Shown: positions 1 through 5,773, counted from the first letter of the stretch. The stretch: DNA of 7,263 nt from an uncultured Collinsella sp. (GCA_937926755.1 CALBBA010000034.1:1-7263); one strand, 5' to 3'. The notes: generated by a model not told the origin, from the sequence alone. Numbers and translations: made by a program.

Positions 1-1
1 G

Positions 2-187
2 GTTCCCGGTTCGACCGGGCCGCGCGGCAAGGAGATATATTGCCAGACCGGAGGGTCCCCGTGGGCGGGAATCGCGCACTCCATATTTTGTTCACAAATG
101 AATAGGTCCCTCAGTCGCATCACTGAGGTTAAAACTGAAGCATTGGCTTCTGATATTGGCGATGACCAGCTGTTTTATGAGTATTGA
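2..187 (+). CDS. Unidentified open frame running off the left edge
   Basis: This frame is open from the window edge to a TGA at 185-187, giving 61 codons. I do not recognise the product. The early part holds Gly and Pro residues (GSTGPRG near the edge), and an internal ATG at 98 starts a 29-residue tail ending DDQLFYEY. No ribosome binding site precedes that ATG, so if the frame is real it is the 3' end of a gene starting outside the window. It is the only candidate gene on the plus strand apart from the next entry, and it points toward the minus-strand tRNA-Lys. From about position 80 it lies in DNA that is clearly more AT-rich than the rest of the window. It could be a chance open frame, or the front of a gene broken at 185, because the next frame over continues with protein-like sequence. 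Confidence 0.2.
   Translation, partial: VPGSTGPRGKEIYCQTGGSPWAGIAHSIFCSQMNRSLSRITEVKTEALASDIGDDQLFYEY
109..128. repeat. Perfect 7-bp inverted repeat (hairpin)
   Basis: CCTCAGT (109-115) and ACTGAGG (122-128) are exact reverse complements around a 6-base loop. Two further inverted repeats follow closely: GAAGC/GCTTC at 137-150 with a 4-base loop, and GATGACC/GGTCATC at 161-200 with a 26-base gap. None has a T-tract, so they are not intrinsic terminators. Their role is unknown. Confidence 0.45.
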
Positions 188-290
188 GACATCGGTCATC
201 TCTGGAGCGCTACTTTACCCCAAAGGCATCAGCTATTTGTTTCCCATCGGTAAAAGGCGGGTTTTATTCGCCAAGCGTTCTTATATATAG
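162..290 (+). CDS. Unidentified small open frame, 42 codons
   Basis: An ATG at 162 opens a 42-residue frame ending at TAG 288-290, in the +1 frame relative to the preceding entry and overlapping it by 26 bases. The product has a mixed hydrophobic and basic C-terminal half (PKGISYLFPIGKRR and so on) that reads more like real protein than random translation, but I cannot assign a family. There is no Shine-Dalgarno sequence before the ATG at 162 or the second ATG at 177. It may instead be the continuation of the upstream frame after a frameshift near 185, making both entries one disrupted gene. It ends just before a tRNA-like fragment. Confidence 0.2.
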   Translation: MTSCFMSIETSVISGALLYPKGISYLFPIGKRRVLFAKRSYI

Positions 291-294
291 ATAG

Positions 295-320
295 ATACGG
301 GTTCGAACCCGTGCACCGGC
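295..320 (+). other. tRNA 3'-end-like fragment (T-arm plus acceptor strand)
   Basis: The sequence reads as a T-arm (TACGG, then GTTCGAAC, then CCGTG) followed directly by a 7-base acceptor strand CACCGGC and an A in the discriminator position. The T-loop would have 8 bases rather than the invariant 7, and no D-arm, anticodon arm or matching GCCGGTG 5' acceptor strand is visible to the left. It is therefore not a functional tRNA. It shares the 12-base palindrome GGGTTCGAACCC with the T-arm of the nearby tRNA-Lys. Possible readings are a decayed tRNA, an attachment-site remnant left by an integrative element, or a misassembled contig end. Confidence 0.4.
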
Positions 321-323
321 AAC

Positions 324-353
324 AAAAAAGACGGCCAACCGAAGTTGACCGTC
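324..353 (-). terminator. Intrinsic terminator of tRNA-Lys
   Basis: On the minus strand the sequence forms a 10-bp stem (GACGGTCAAC with GTTGGCCGTC, including one G-U pair) closed by the very stable C(UUCG)G tetraloop and followed by six T residues. It starts 15 bases after the 3' end of tRNA-Lys and is the only terminator downstream of both the tRNA and the aminopeptidase gene, so it probably ends both transcripts. Confidence 0.88.
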
Positions 354-368
354 TCAACAATCTTTGGG

Positions 369-441
369 TGGGCCGTCAGGGGTTCGAACCCTGGACCTTG
401 GGATTAAAAGTCCCCTGCTCTGCCAGCTGAGCTAACGGCCC
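369..441 (-). tRNA. tRNA-Lys, anticodon UUU
   Basis: The minus strand folds into a complete 73-base tRNA. The 7-bp acceptor stem is GGGCCGT/ACGGCCC with discriminator A. The D-arm is GCTC-AGCTGGCA-GAGC, the anticodon loop is CTTTTAA giving anticodon UUU, and the T-arm is CAGGG-TTCGAAC-CCCTG. The top pair of the anticodon stem (27-43) is a G-A mismatch; the other four pairs are sound. The CCA end is not exactly encoded, since the discriminator is followed by CCCA, so it is probably added after transcription. The gene lies 28 bp downstream of the aminopeptidase stop codon on the same strand. It has its own promoter overlapping that stop region and a strong terminator behind it. Confidence 0.96.
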
Positions 442-450
442 GCGGGTGGC

Positions 451-479
451 ATTGTACCACGGTCTGGAACTATTCCCAA
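451..479 (-). promoter_or_regulatory. Promoter of tRNA-Lys, overlapping the end of the aminopeptidase gene
   Basis: The minus strand carries TTGGGA (479-474) as a -35 box, exactly 17 bases, and TACAAT (456-451) as a -10 box. These match the vegetative sigma consensus at 4 of 6 and 5 of 6 positions. The predicted transcription start is near 444, three or so bases before the mature tRNA 5' end at 441. The -35 box lies within the last codons of the aminopeptidase gene, whose TAG stop is at 472-470. Confidence 0.65.
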
Positions 480-1750
480 CTCCATTGGCCGTTCTGGAAA
501 ATCACAACTTCACGTCCATCAGGCGTAATGCCCGTAATATCGATGTCGTCCGTGCCGATCATAAAATCGACGTGCGTGCTCGAGACGTTAACACCATGCT
601 CCAGGAGCTCCTCCTTGGACATGTCGTACCCACCCTCGATGCATTCGGGGAAACCGACACCTAGCGCAAGATGGCAGCTAGCGTTCTCGTCATAGAGCGT
701 ATCGTAGAACAGAACACCACTTTCGCGGATCGGCGTGTTCTTGGAAATGAGCGCGACCTCTCCCAGGTGAGCAGCGCCCTCGTCAGTATCGATGATACTT
801 GCGAGCGTTGCCTTGCCCACGCGGGCGTCGTAGTCCACCACGCGGCCGCCCTCGAACTTAATCCAAAAATCGTCGACTTTATTGCCGTGGTGGATGAGCG
901 GCATGGCCGAGTACACGATACCGTCGGCGCGCATGCGATCGGGCGAAGTGAAGACTTCCTCGGTGGGAATGTTGGGGAAGAAGGGGTGCCCATCGGGCGT
1001 CTTGCCCTTGCCGCCGGCCCACTCGTGACCCTTCGTCATGCCAATCGTCAGATCGGTTCCATTTGCCGAGGTGTAATGCAGGTAGTCGAAACGATTGTCG
1101 TTCAGGAAACGCAGGTTCTTTTCGAATGCGGCGTCATGGAGCTCCCAGTCGCTCTCTGGGTCCTGGCCATCGGCGCGAGCGGTATGCAGAATCGCATTCC
1201 ACAGCTTATAGATTGCAACCTCATCGGCGTCTCCCGGGAACACCTCGCGCGCCCAAGCCACGACCGGAGCGCCGGCGATGCACCACGGATTGATGTTGTA
1301 ATCCAGTCCACGGCGGAAAACTTTGCACTGCGTGTTCTTTGCCTTAGAAGCTGCAGCGGGCTTAGCGGGATCGATGCCCTTAAGGGCGGCGGGGTCCGCA
1401 CCCTCGATAAAGATAAAGCAGGCACCGTCCTGGGCCAGGGAATCCAGCTGCAGGCGCTTCCACTCGGGCGTCTGCTCAAAATAGCTTTTCTCGACATGCT
1501 CGTACGTGAGCCTCGTCACGGCATCATCGGCCCAGATGACCGTCACGTGGCCGGCGCCGGCGGCATAAGCCTCCGCAACCACCACGCGGGCAAAGGGCGC
1601 GCACTCGACCGGAGACTGAACGACAACCTCCTGGCCGGGCTTGACGTTTACGCCCTTGCGGACAACCAGGCGCGCATAGTTTTTAATCTTGAGCTCCAGG
1701 GCCTTCATGCCCTCCAGAGCTTCTTCGACCGTCAGGGCAGCTCGAATCAT
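470..1750 (-). CDS. M29-family metallo-aminopeptidase (AmpS/aminopeptidase T type)
   Basis: Predicted cytoplasmic exopeptidase that removes N-terminal amino acids from peptides using a two-metal site; the product is 426 residues, the usual size for the family. The M29 metal ligands are all present in order. Numbered from the chosen start, they are Glu265 in NIPTEEVFT, Glu331 in HLGEVAL, His360 in ENASCHLALG, and His393 and Asp395 in STHVDFMIG. The spacing of the first three (66 and 29 residues) equals that recalled for the Thermus enzyme. There is no signal peptide or membrane segment. The ATG at 1750 was chosen because GGAG (1760-1757) sits six bases before it; the ATG four codons upstream at 1762 has no such site. 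The gene follows a strong terminator at very short distance and precedes tRNA-Lys. Substrate preference cannot be read from sequence. The family call is firm; a specific symbol is not. Confidence 0.93.
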   Translation of the reverse strand: MIRAALTVEEALEGMKALELKIKNYARLVVRKGVNVKPGQEVVVQSPVECAPFARVVVAEAYAAGAGHVTVIWADDAVTRLTYEHVEKSYFEQTPEWKRLQLDSLAQDGACFIFIEGADPAALKGIDPAKPAAASKAKNTQCKVFRRGLDYNINPWCIAGAPVVAWAREVFPGDADEVAIYKLWNAILHTARADGQDPESDWELHDAAFEKNLRFLNDNRFDYLHYTSANGTDLTIGMTKGHEWAGGKGKTPDGHPFFPNIPTEEVFTSPDRMRADGIVYSAMPLIHHGNKVDDFWIKFEGGRVVDYDARVGKATLASIIDTDEGAAHLGEVALISKNTPIRESGVLFYDTLYDENASCHLALGVGFPECIEGGYDMSKEELLEHGVNVSSTHVDFMIGTDDIDITGITPDGREVVIFQNGQWSWE

Positions 1751-1756
1751 GTGCCA

Positions 1757-1760
1757 CTCC
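1757..1760 (-). promoter_or_regulatory. Ribosome binding site that fixes the aminopeptidase start
   Basis: GGAG on the minus strand followed by the 6-base spacer TGGCAC and then ATG at 1750. It overlaps the codons that would follow the alternative ATG at 1762, which argues against that longer start. Confidence 0.65.
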
Positions 1761-1778
1761 ATCTATCTATAGAACAGT

Positions 1779-1809
1779 AAAAAGGCGCGCCGCTAAAACG
1801 GCGCGCCTT
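1779..1809 (-). terminator. Strong intrinsic terminator after the purC operon
   Basis: An 11-bp perfect stem (AAGGCGCGCCG at 1782-1792 pairing with 1799-1809), rich in GC and closed by a 6-base loop, is followed on the minus strand by a run of five T residues. It lies 30 bases beyond the stop codon of the membrane-protein gene. Each arm contains the 8-base palindrome GGCGCGCC. Only 28 bases separate the end of the T-tract from the aminopeptidase ATG. Confidence 0.88.
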
Positions 1810-1839
1810 ATATCTTAGCGATATGTATGGATACAAACG

Positions 1840-2415
1840 CTACTTCTTCTTGGAGTCCTTCTTGTCCTCCTCGGCAGCCGAGCGCTCGATAAGAGCGTTG
1901 AGCTTGTTCTCGGACATGCCCTCGGCCTGCGCGCGGTACATGTTGCGCAAGGGACGAATACGAACGAAGTCGTAGATAAAGTCACCCAGGATGATGACAT
2001 AGGACAAAACGATGCCGACCATCTGAACAGGACTGGACACCGTACCGCCGGGAGCGAAGTAGAGCGAAGCCCAAATTGCCACGACGAGTACCATGCCGAT
2101 AGCGAGCACAGCCCACCAAATACGGCGGCGCTTGGTGTAGTCCTCGTCCTGCTTAAGGAGGATATTCGACACCGTATAGATGCGGTCCTCCTTGGCGCGC
2201 TGCTTAGCCTTGCGGGCGCGCTTCTCCTCTTTAGAGAGGCCCTCGAGGTTCTCGCCCTTCTCGAGCTCTTTGCGGCGTGCCTTAGACGAAGCCGGCACGA
2301 CGCGAACGGAGCTCGCTGCTTGGCGGGCGGGCTTAGCAGATGCGGCAGACTTGCGCGCAACCCCGGTAACTTCGTGGGATTGCGTGCGCTTGTTCGTGGC
2401 GCTACGGGTACTCAC
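1840..2415 (-). CDS. Uncharacterised two-helix membrane protein with a long basic N-terminal region
   Basis: The 191-residue product is not assigned to a known family. Residues 1-98 are hydrophilic and strongly basic, rich in Lys, Arg, Ala and Ser, and residues 45-78 look helical or coiled-coil (KARRKELEKGENLEG onward). Two hydrophobic segments follow at about 99-120 (starting IWWAVLAIGM) and 129-150 (starting PVQMVGIVLS), joined by a short loop APGGTVSS. The tail (151-191) is charged and ends DKKDSKKK. The positive-inside rule suggests a hairpin with both ends in the cytoplasm. The start is GTG at 2415, immediately after the purC stop codon, with AAGGAGA inside the end of purC at good distance. 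The gene is therefore almost certainly co-transcribed and translationally coupled with purC. A strong terminator follows 30 bases after its stop. Nothing in the sequence shows a link to purine metabolism beyond this position. Confidence 0.85.
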   Translation of the reverse strand: MSTRSATNKRTQSHEVTGVARKSAASAKPARQAASSVRVVPASSKARRKELEKGENLEGLSKEEKRARKAKQRAKEDRIYTVSNILLKQDEDYTKRRRIWWAVLAIGMVLVVAIWASLYFAPGGTVSSPVQMVGIVLSYVIILGDFIYDFVRIRPLRNMYRAQAEGMSENKLNALIERSAAEEDKKDSKKK

Positions 2416-3303
2416 TTATGCGTTCTCCTTCATGCTTGTGAACTGGGAGCCCGTGATGATCTGGAAGGCCTCGCGATAGCGCTCGGACGTGCCATCGATG
2501 ACCTCGGCGGGCAGGTGCGGGGTCTCCCCCGTCATATCCCAGTTGGCTTTAAGCCAATTGCGGACGAATTGTTTGTCGTAGCTGGGCTGAATCTTGCCCT
2601 CCTCGTAGCTGGCGGCGGGCCAGAAACGGCTGGAGTCGGGCGTGAGGCACTCGTCGATCAGCGTAACCTTGCCATCGATGACACCGAACTCGAACTTGGT
2701 GTCGGCGATGATGATGCCTCGAGTCGCGGCATACTCGGCAGCGGCCTTGTAAATCTTGAGGGACAGGTCGCGAATCTGCGTGGCGATATCCTCACCCACG
2801 ATCTCGCAGCAGCGCTCGAACGAAATGTTCTCGTCATGGTCGCCGATCTCGGCCTTCGTGGACGGCGTGAACAGCGGCTCGGGAAGCTTGGAGGCCTCGG
2901 TCAGGCCCTCGGGCAGCTGAATGCCGCAGACGGTGCCGTTCTCGTCGTAGGTTTTCTTGCCCGAACCGGTCAGATAGCCGCGGACGATGCACTCGATAGG
3001 AATCGTCTGGGCCTTCTTGACCAGCATGGCGCGGCCTGCGAGGTAGTCACGATACTCGGCAAACTCCTCGGGGAAATCCGCCGGATCGATGGAGACGAGA
3101 TGGTTGGGAACAATGTCGGCAAACTTATCGAACCAGAATGCCGAGATGCGGTTGAGCACCTCTCCCTTAAACGGAATCTCGTCGGGAAGAATGAAGTCGA
3201 ACGCAGAAATGCGGTCGGTGGCGACCATCAGCAGGTTTTCACCGGCATCATAGATATCACGAACCTTGCCACGGGAATCCGGACGACGCTCCATCGTTGT
3301 CAC
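2416..3303 (-). CDS. purC: Phosphoribosylaminoimidazole-succinocarboxamide synthase (SAICAR synthase)
   Basis: Catalyses ATP-dependent joining of aspartate to CAIR to form SAICAR in de novo purine synthesis, in the cytoplasm. At 295 residues it is the long form seen in yeast and many actinobacteria, rather than the ~240-residue E. coli/Bacillus form. Visible hallmarks, from the chosen start, are RGKVRDIYD near residue 11 (nucleotide binding), ATDRISAFD near 28, signature 1 IPIECIVRGYLTGS at 101-114, TPSTKAEIGDHDE near 146, signature 2 IADTKFEFG at 199-207, and LIDECLTPDSSRFW at 215-228. The GTG at 3303 was chosen because AAGGAG (3317-3312) sits eight bases before it; the GTG at 3312 overlaps that site and the ATG at 3294 is too far away. 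The TAA stop abuts the next gene's GTG. A 109-bp gap separates it from the histidine kinase upstream. It lies away from other purine genes in this window. Confidence 0.96.
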   Translation of the reverse strand: MTTMERRPDSRGKVRDIYDAGENLLMVATDRISAFDFILPDEIPFKGEVLNRISAFWFDKFADIVPNHLVSIDPADFPEEFAEYRDYLAGRAMLVKKAQTIPIECIVRGYLTGSGKKTYDENGTVCGIQLPEGLTEASKLPEPLFTPSTKAEIGDHDENISFERCCEIVGEDIATQIRDLSLKIYKAAAEYAATRGIIIADTKFEFGVIDGKVTLIDECLTPDSSRFWPAASYEEGKIQPSYDKQFVRNWLKANWDMTGETPHLPAEVIDGTSERYREAFQIITGSQFTSMKENA

Positions 3304-3311
3304 GTGAGTCA

Positions 3312-3317
3312 CTCCTT
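3312..3317 (-). promoter_or_regulatory. Ribosome binding site that fixes the purC start
   Basis: AAGGAG on the minus strand, eight bases (TGACTCAC) before GTG at 3303. Its last base is the first base of the alternative GTG at 3312, which rules that codon out as the main start. Confidence 0.7.
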
Positions 3318-3335
3318 ACCTAAATACGACAGTAA

Positions 3336-3353
3336 TGCGGGTTCTTCCCCGCA
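3336..3353. other. 6-bp GC-rich hairpin between the kinase gene and purC
   Basis: TGCGGG and CCCGCA pair perfectly around a 6-base loop in the 109-bp gap ahead of purC. On the minus strand only two T residues follow, so it is at best a weak terminator for the kinase transcript. It could alternatively be a leader structure for purC. I found no convincing -35/-10 pair, riboswitch or purine-repressor box in this gap. Confidence 0.35.
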
Positions 3354-3412
3354 CGTTTTCGCAAACTCGGAGCGGCAGGGACGAAACCCCTCCTTCACCG
3401 AATAGCGAAAAG

Positions 3413-4978
3413 CTAGTGCTCCATTGTAGTAGATGCCGCGTCCGCCGTGTGCTCGCGAGGCAGATGAATCGTAAAAGTCGTACCCTTTCCAAGCTCCGAC
3501 TCCACGGATATGTAGCCATGATGACGCTCGACAATCTGCTTGGTCACGGCGAGGCCCACGCCCAGACCGCCCGCCTCGCGGGCGCGACTGGCGTCGGCAC
3601 GCCAAAAACGACCGAAGATGCGCGACAGGTCTTCCTTGGCGATTCCAATGCCCGTGTCCGAGACCGCAATATCGACGTGTTTACGGTCACTGAGCACCGA
3701 CACCACGACCCATCCGCCCTCGGGGGTATAGCGCATGGCATTACTCATGAGGTTGATGACGCATTGCGTGATCATGTCGGGATCGGCCTCGACAACGTCA
3801 TCGTGACCCTGCGTCTCATCTGCAAAGCGCAAACGCAGGTCACGGTCGGCAAACAGGCGCTCCTGGCCATTCACAATCGAACGCACAAACGGCACCATGT
3901 CCACCGGCTCCAGGTTGAGCGGCGCGGTACTGTTTTCCATGCGCGACAGGTCGAGCATCTGCTGCACCAGACGGGCCAGGCGACGCGTCTCGGAAGCGAC
4001 CGTCTCCAGATGCTCGTCATCGGTGGGGTACACGCCATCTTGCATAGCCTCGACCGTTGCCAGCATTGCCATGAGCGGCGTGCGCAGCTCATGGGCAACA
4101 TCAGAGGTCAGGCGCTTCTCGTGCTTCATGTCCTTCTCGAGTGAGGTGGCCATCTCGTCGAAGGTCTCTCCCAGCTGATCGATCTCATCATCGCCGCGCA
4201 AGCCCGTACGAGCGGACAGGTCTCCATCGCGAATCTGCTTGGCGGTGCTGGTAATACGATGAATCGGCTTGGTGAGCATGCGCGACATGAGCGCTCCGAT
4301 AACGACCGAGATGCAGACGGCCACAACCGCGGCAAGGGCCATGGCGTTAAAGGTCTTCTCTCTGAATGCTGAGTCTGCCCTGGTGAGCAGGGCATCGGAG
4401 CCAATCGCCCACAATTTGACCTGACCCACGTGCTCGCCGGAGGATGTCACGATCTCAACGTTGGCAACGCTATTGGAATCGGTGGGAGCAGACGAGACTG
4501 GGCTGTGCGACGCCTTCTTTCCGCTCGTACCGTCGGTTGTCACCTGATTTTCGCGTACATCGGCAGTAGCGCTTGCCGAGGGCCACGAGTCGTCGTAGAC
4601 GATGACGCCCTTTTTATTGACGACCTGCATACCCAGATCGTCGGACACCAAGCTCGATGTCGCGACCGTACGCAGCTCCCCCGCGGTCCAAGAACCGTTT
4701 TCCTCATATGACGTTGCCAACTTTTCGGCAGCGGAATTGGCGATTTCGACAATATTGGAGCGCGTGTAATCCGTAAAAACCGTGCCCCATACAACGGAGA
4801 CTACGCCCACCAGCACCAATACCGTCATGAGCGATGTCAGGGCAAAAGCCAGGGCCATACGCGAGGGATAGCTCATCGTTGGCCGTGAATCGGAACGAGG
4901 CGTGTTCCAACTAGCCTTGGAACCCGCCTCGTTCTCCTGCTTATGCTTTTGCCCGATTTCAAAGCGCGCAGGTGTCAT
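3413..4978 (-). CDS. Sensor histidine kinase, HAMP/HisKA/HATPase_c
   Basis: Membrane sensor of a two-component system; it should autophosphorylate on His and pass the phosphate to the regulator encoded just upstream. The 521 residues read in order: a cytoplasmic tail of about 40 residues, TM1 at about 42-68, an extracytoplasmic sensor region at about 69-208, TM2 at about 211-233, HAMP at about 230-285, and HisKA with the phospho-acceptor His296 in DVAHELRTPL. The ATP-binding domain follows with N-box NLMSNAMRYTP (about 409-419), G1 DTGIGI (441-446), F-box FGRFWR (455-460) and G2 GGLGVGLAV (470-478). All catalytic motifs are intact. The sensor region has a Ser/Thr/Ala-rich stretch at about 132-172 and matches no sensor domain I know, so the signal is unknown. 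ATG 4978 is preceded by AAGGAAA at eight bases, overlapping the regulator's stop; an internal Met35 would shorten the tail. Confidence 0.95.
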   Translation of the reverse strand: MTPARFEIGQKHKQENEAGSKASWNTPRSDSRPTMSYPSRMALAFALTSLMTVLVLVGVVSVVWGTVFTDYTRSNIVEIANSAAEKLATSYEENGSWTAGELRTVATSSLVSDDLGMQVVNKKGVIVYDDSWPSASATADVRENQVTTDGTSGKKASHSPVSSAPTDSNSVANVEIVTSSGEHVGQVKLWAIGSDALLTRADSAFREKTFNAMALAAVVAVCISVVIGALMSRMLTKPIHRITSTAKQIRDGDLSARTGLRGDDEIDQLGETFDEMATSLEKDMKHEKRLTSDVAHELRTPLMAMLATVEAMQDGVYPTDDEHLETVASETRRLARLVQQMLDLSRMENSTAPLNLEPVDMVPFVRSIVNGQERLFADRDLRLRFADETQGHDDVVEADPDMITQCVINLMSNAMRYTPEGGWVVVSVLSDRKHVDIAVSDTGIGIAKEDLSRIFGRFWRADASRAREAGGLGVGLAVTKQIVERHHGYISVESELGKGTTFTIHLPREHTADAASTTMEH

Positions 4979-4990
4979 ATGTGATTTCCT

Positions 4991-5713
4991 TTATTTCTCG
5001 TCCGACTTATCGGTCTTGGTCGGAGCCTCGAAGCGGTAGCCGACACCGTGGACGGTGTAGAGCCATTTGGGCTTCTTGGGGTCGTCGCCCAGCTTGGCGC
5101 GAAGGTTCTTCACGTGGCTGTCGATGGTGCGCTCGTAACCCTCAAAGTCGTAGCCGAGCACCTTCTCGACCAGCTCCATGCGGTTGTAGACGCGGCCGGG
5201 GTGACGGGCAAGCGTGGTGAGCAGCTTGAACTCGGAAGCCGTCAGGTCGACTTCCTTGCCCTCGACCAAAATCTTGTGGCCCGAGATGTCAATGACCAGA
5301 TCGCCAAAGTCGAGCACCTCGACGGCCGGCTCATCGGCCTGGTGGGCACGGCGGAACAAGGCGCGTACGCGCGCGACAAGCTCGCGCGGCGAGAACGGCT
5401 TGATCAGGTAGTCGTCGGCTCCGAGCTCGAGGCCGATAATACGGTCCTCGATCTCGCCCTTGGCCGTCAGCATAATGATGGGGACATCCGAGGTATCGCG
5501 AATGGTGCGGCAAACGCGCTCGCCGGGAATCTTAGGGAGCATGAGGTCGAGCACGACCAGGTCGAACTGATGCTTCTCGAACTCCTCGATAGCGGACTGG
5601 CCGTCGCCCACGCCCACGACCCAATAGCCCTCGCGCTCGAGATAGGCAGCGACAGCGTCACGGATTGCCTTCTCGTCCTCGACCAGCAGAATCTTTTTTG
5701 CATCTGAAGCCAT
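4991..5713 (-). CDS. OmpR/PhoB-family response regulator
   Basis: DNA-binding partner of the histidine kinase. The 240-residue product has a receiver domain at about 6-120 with acidic pocket Glu12/Asp13, phospho-acceptor Asp56 in VVLDLMLP, Thr83 in IIMLTAKG and Lys105 in LIKPFSPRE. A short linker leads to a winged-helix DNA-binding domain at about 133-230, with VDLTASEFKLL, the recognition-helix stretch RTIDSHVKNLRAKLG and the final hairpin YTVHGVGYRF. All switch residues are present. ATG 5713 was chosen over an upstream TTG at 5734 because a G-rich AGGGGGG ribosome binding site ends seven bases before it and Met-Ala-Ser leads straight into the first strand (KKILLVEDE). The kinase gene starts 12 bp after its stop, so the two form an operon. 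It resembles regulators of the PhoP/ResD/MtrA type, but the target genes cannot be told from sequence. Confidence 0.96.
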   Translation of the reverse strand: MASDAKKILLVEDEKAIRDAVAAYLEREGYWVVGVGDGQSAIEEFEKHQFDLVVLDLMLPKIPGERVCRTIRDTSDVPIIMLTAKGEIEDRIIGLELGADDYLIKPFSPRELVARVRALFRRAHQADEPAVEVLDFGDLVIDISGHKILVEGKEVDLTASEFKLLTTLARHPGRVYNRMELVEKVLGYDFEGYERTIDSHVKNLRAKLGDDPKKPKWLYTVHGVGYRFEAPTKTDKSDEK

Positions 5714-5752
5714 AACACGGCCCCCCTGTCTCAATTAGCTAAGAACAAGCTC

Positions 5753-5758
5753 ATTTTA
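5753..5758 (-). promoter_or_regulatory. Possible -10 box for the two-component operon
   Basis: TAAAAT on the minus strand matches the vegetative -10 box at five of six positions and would give a leader of about 33 bases before the regulator ATG. The hexamer 17 bases upstream (ATGCCC) is a poor -35 box, so the promoter is weak, activator-dependent, or a chance match. Confidence 0.3.
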
Positions 5759-5773
5759 ACGCACCTGAGCCCA

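Noticed and set aside
252..272. Possible minus-strand terminator GGCG...CGCC followed by TTTTA
   Set aside because: The stem is only four base pairs with a long loop, and a far better terminator for the tRNA lies at 324-353.
286..296. The 11-mer TATAGATAGAT occurs here and on the minus strand at 1771-1761
   Set aside because: The match is short, made of a simple GATA repeat, and does not extend on either side, so it is probably chance rather than a duplicated junction.
671..1780. A 369-codon open frame on the plus strand
   Set aside because: It lies wholly antisense to the aminopeptidase gene, which has all its catalytic motifs. The translation is low in recognisable motifs and typical of shadow frames in GC-rich DNA.
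2320..3405. A 361-codon open frame on the plus strand
   Set aside because: It is antisense to purC and the start of the membrane-protein gene. The purC signatures on the minus strand are unambiguous, and the plus-strand translation matches no family.
5048..5707. A 219-codon plus-strand frame opposite the response regulator
   Set aside because: It mirrors a fully conserved receiver and winged-helix protein on the other strand, so it is a codon-bias shadow.
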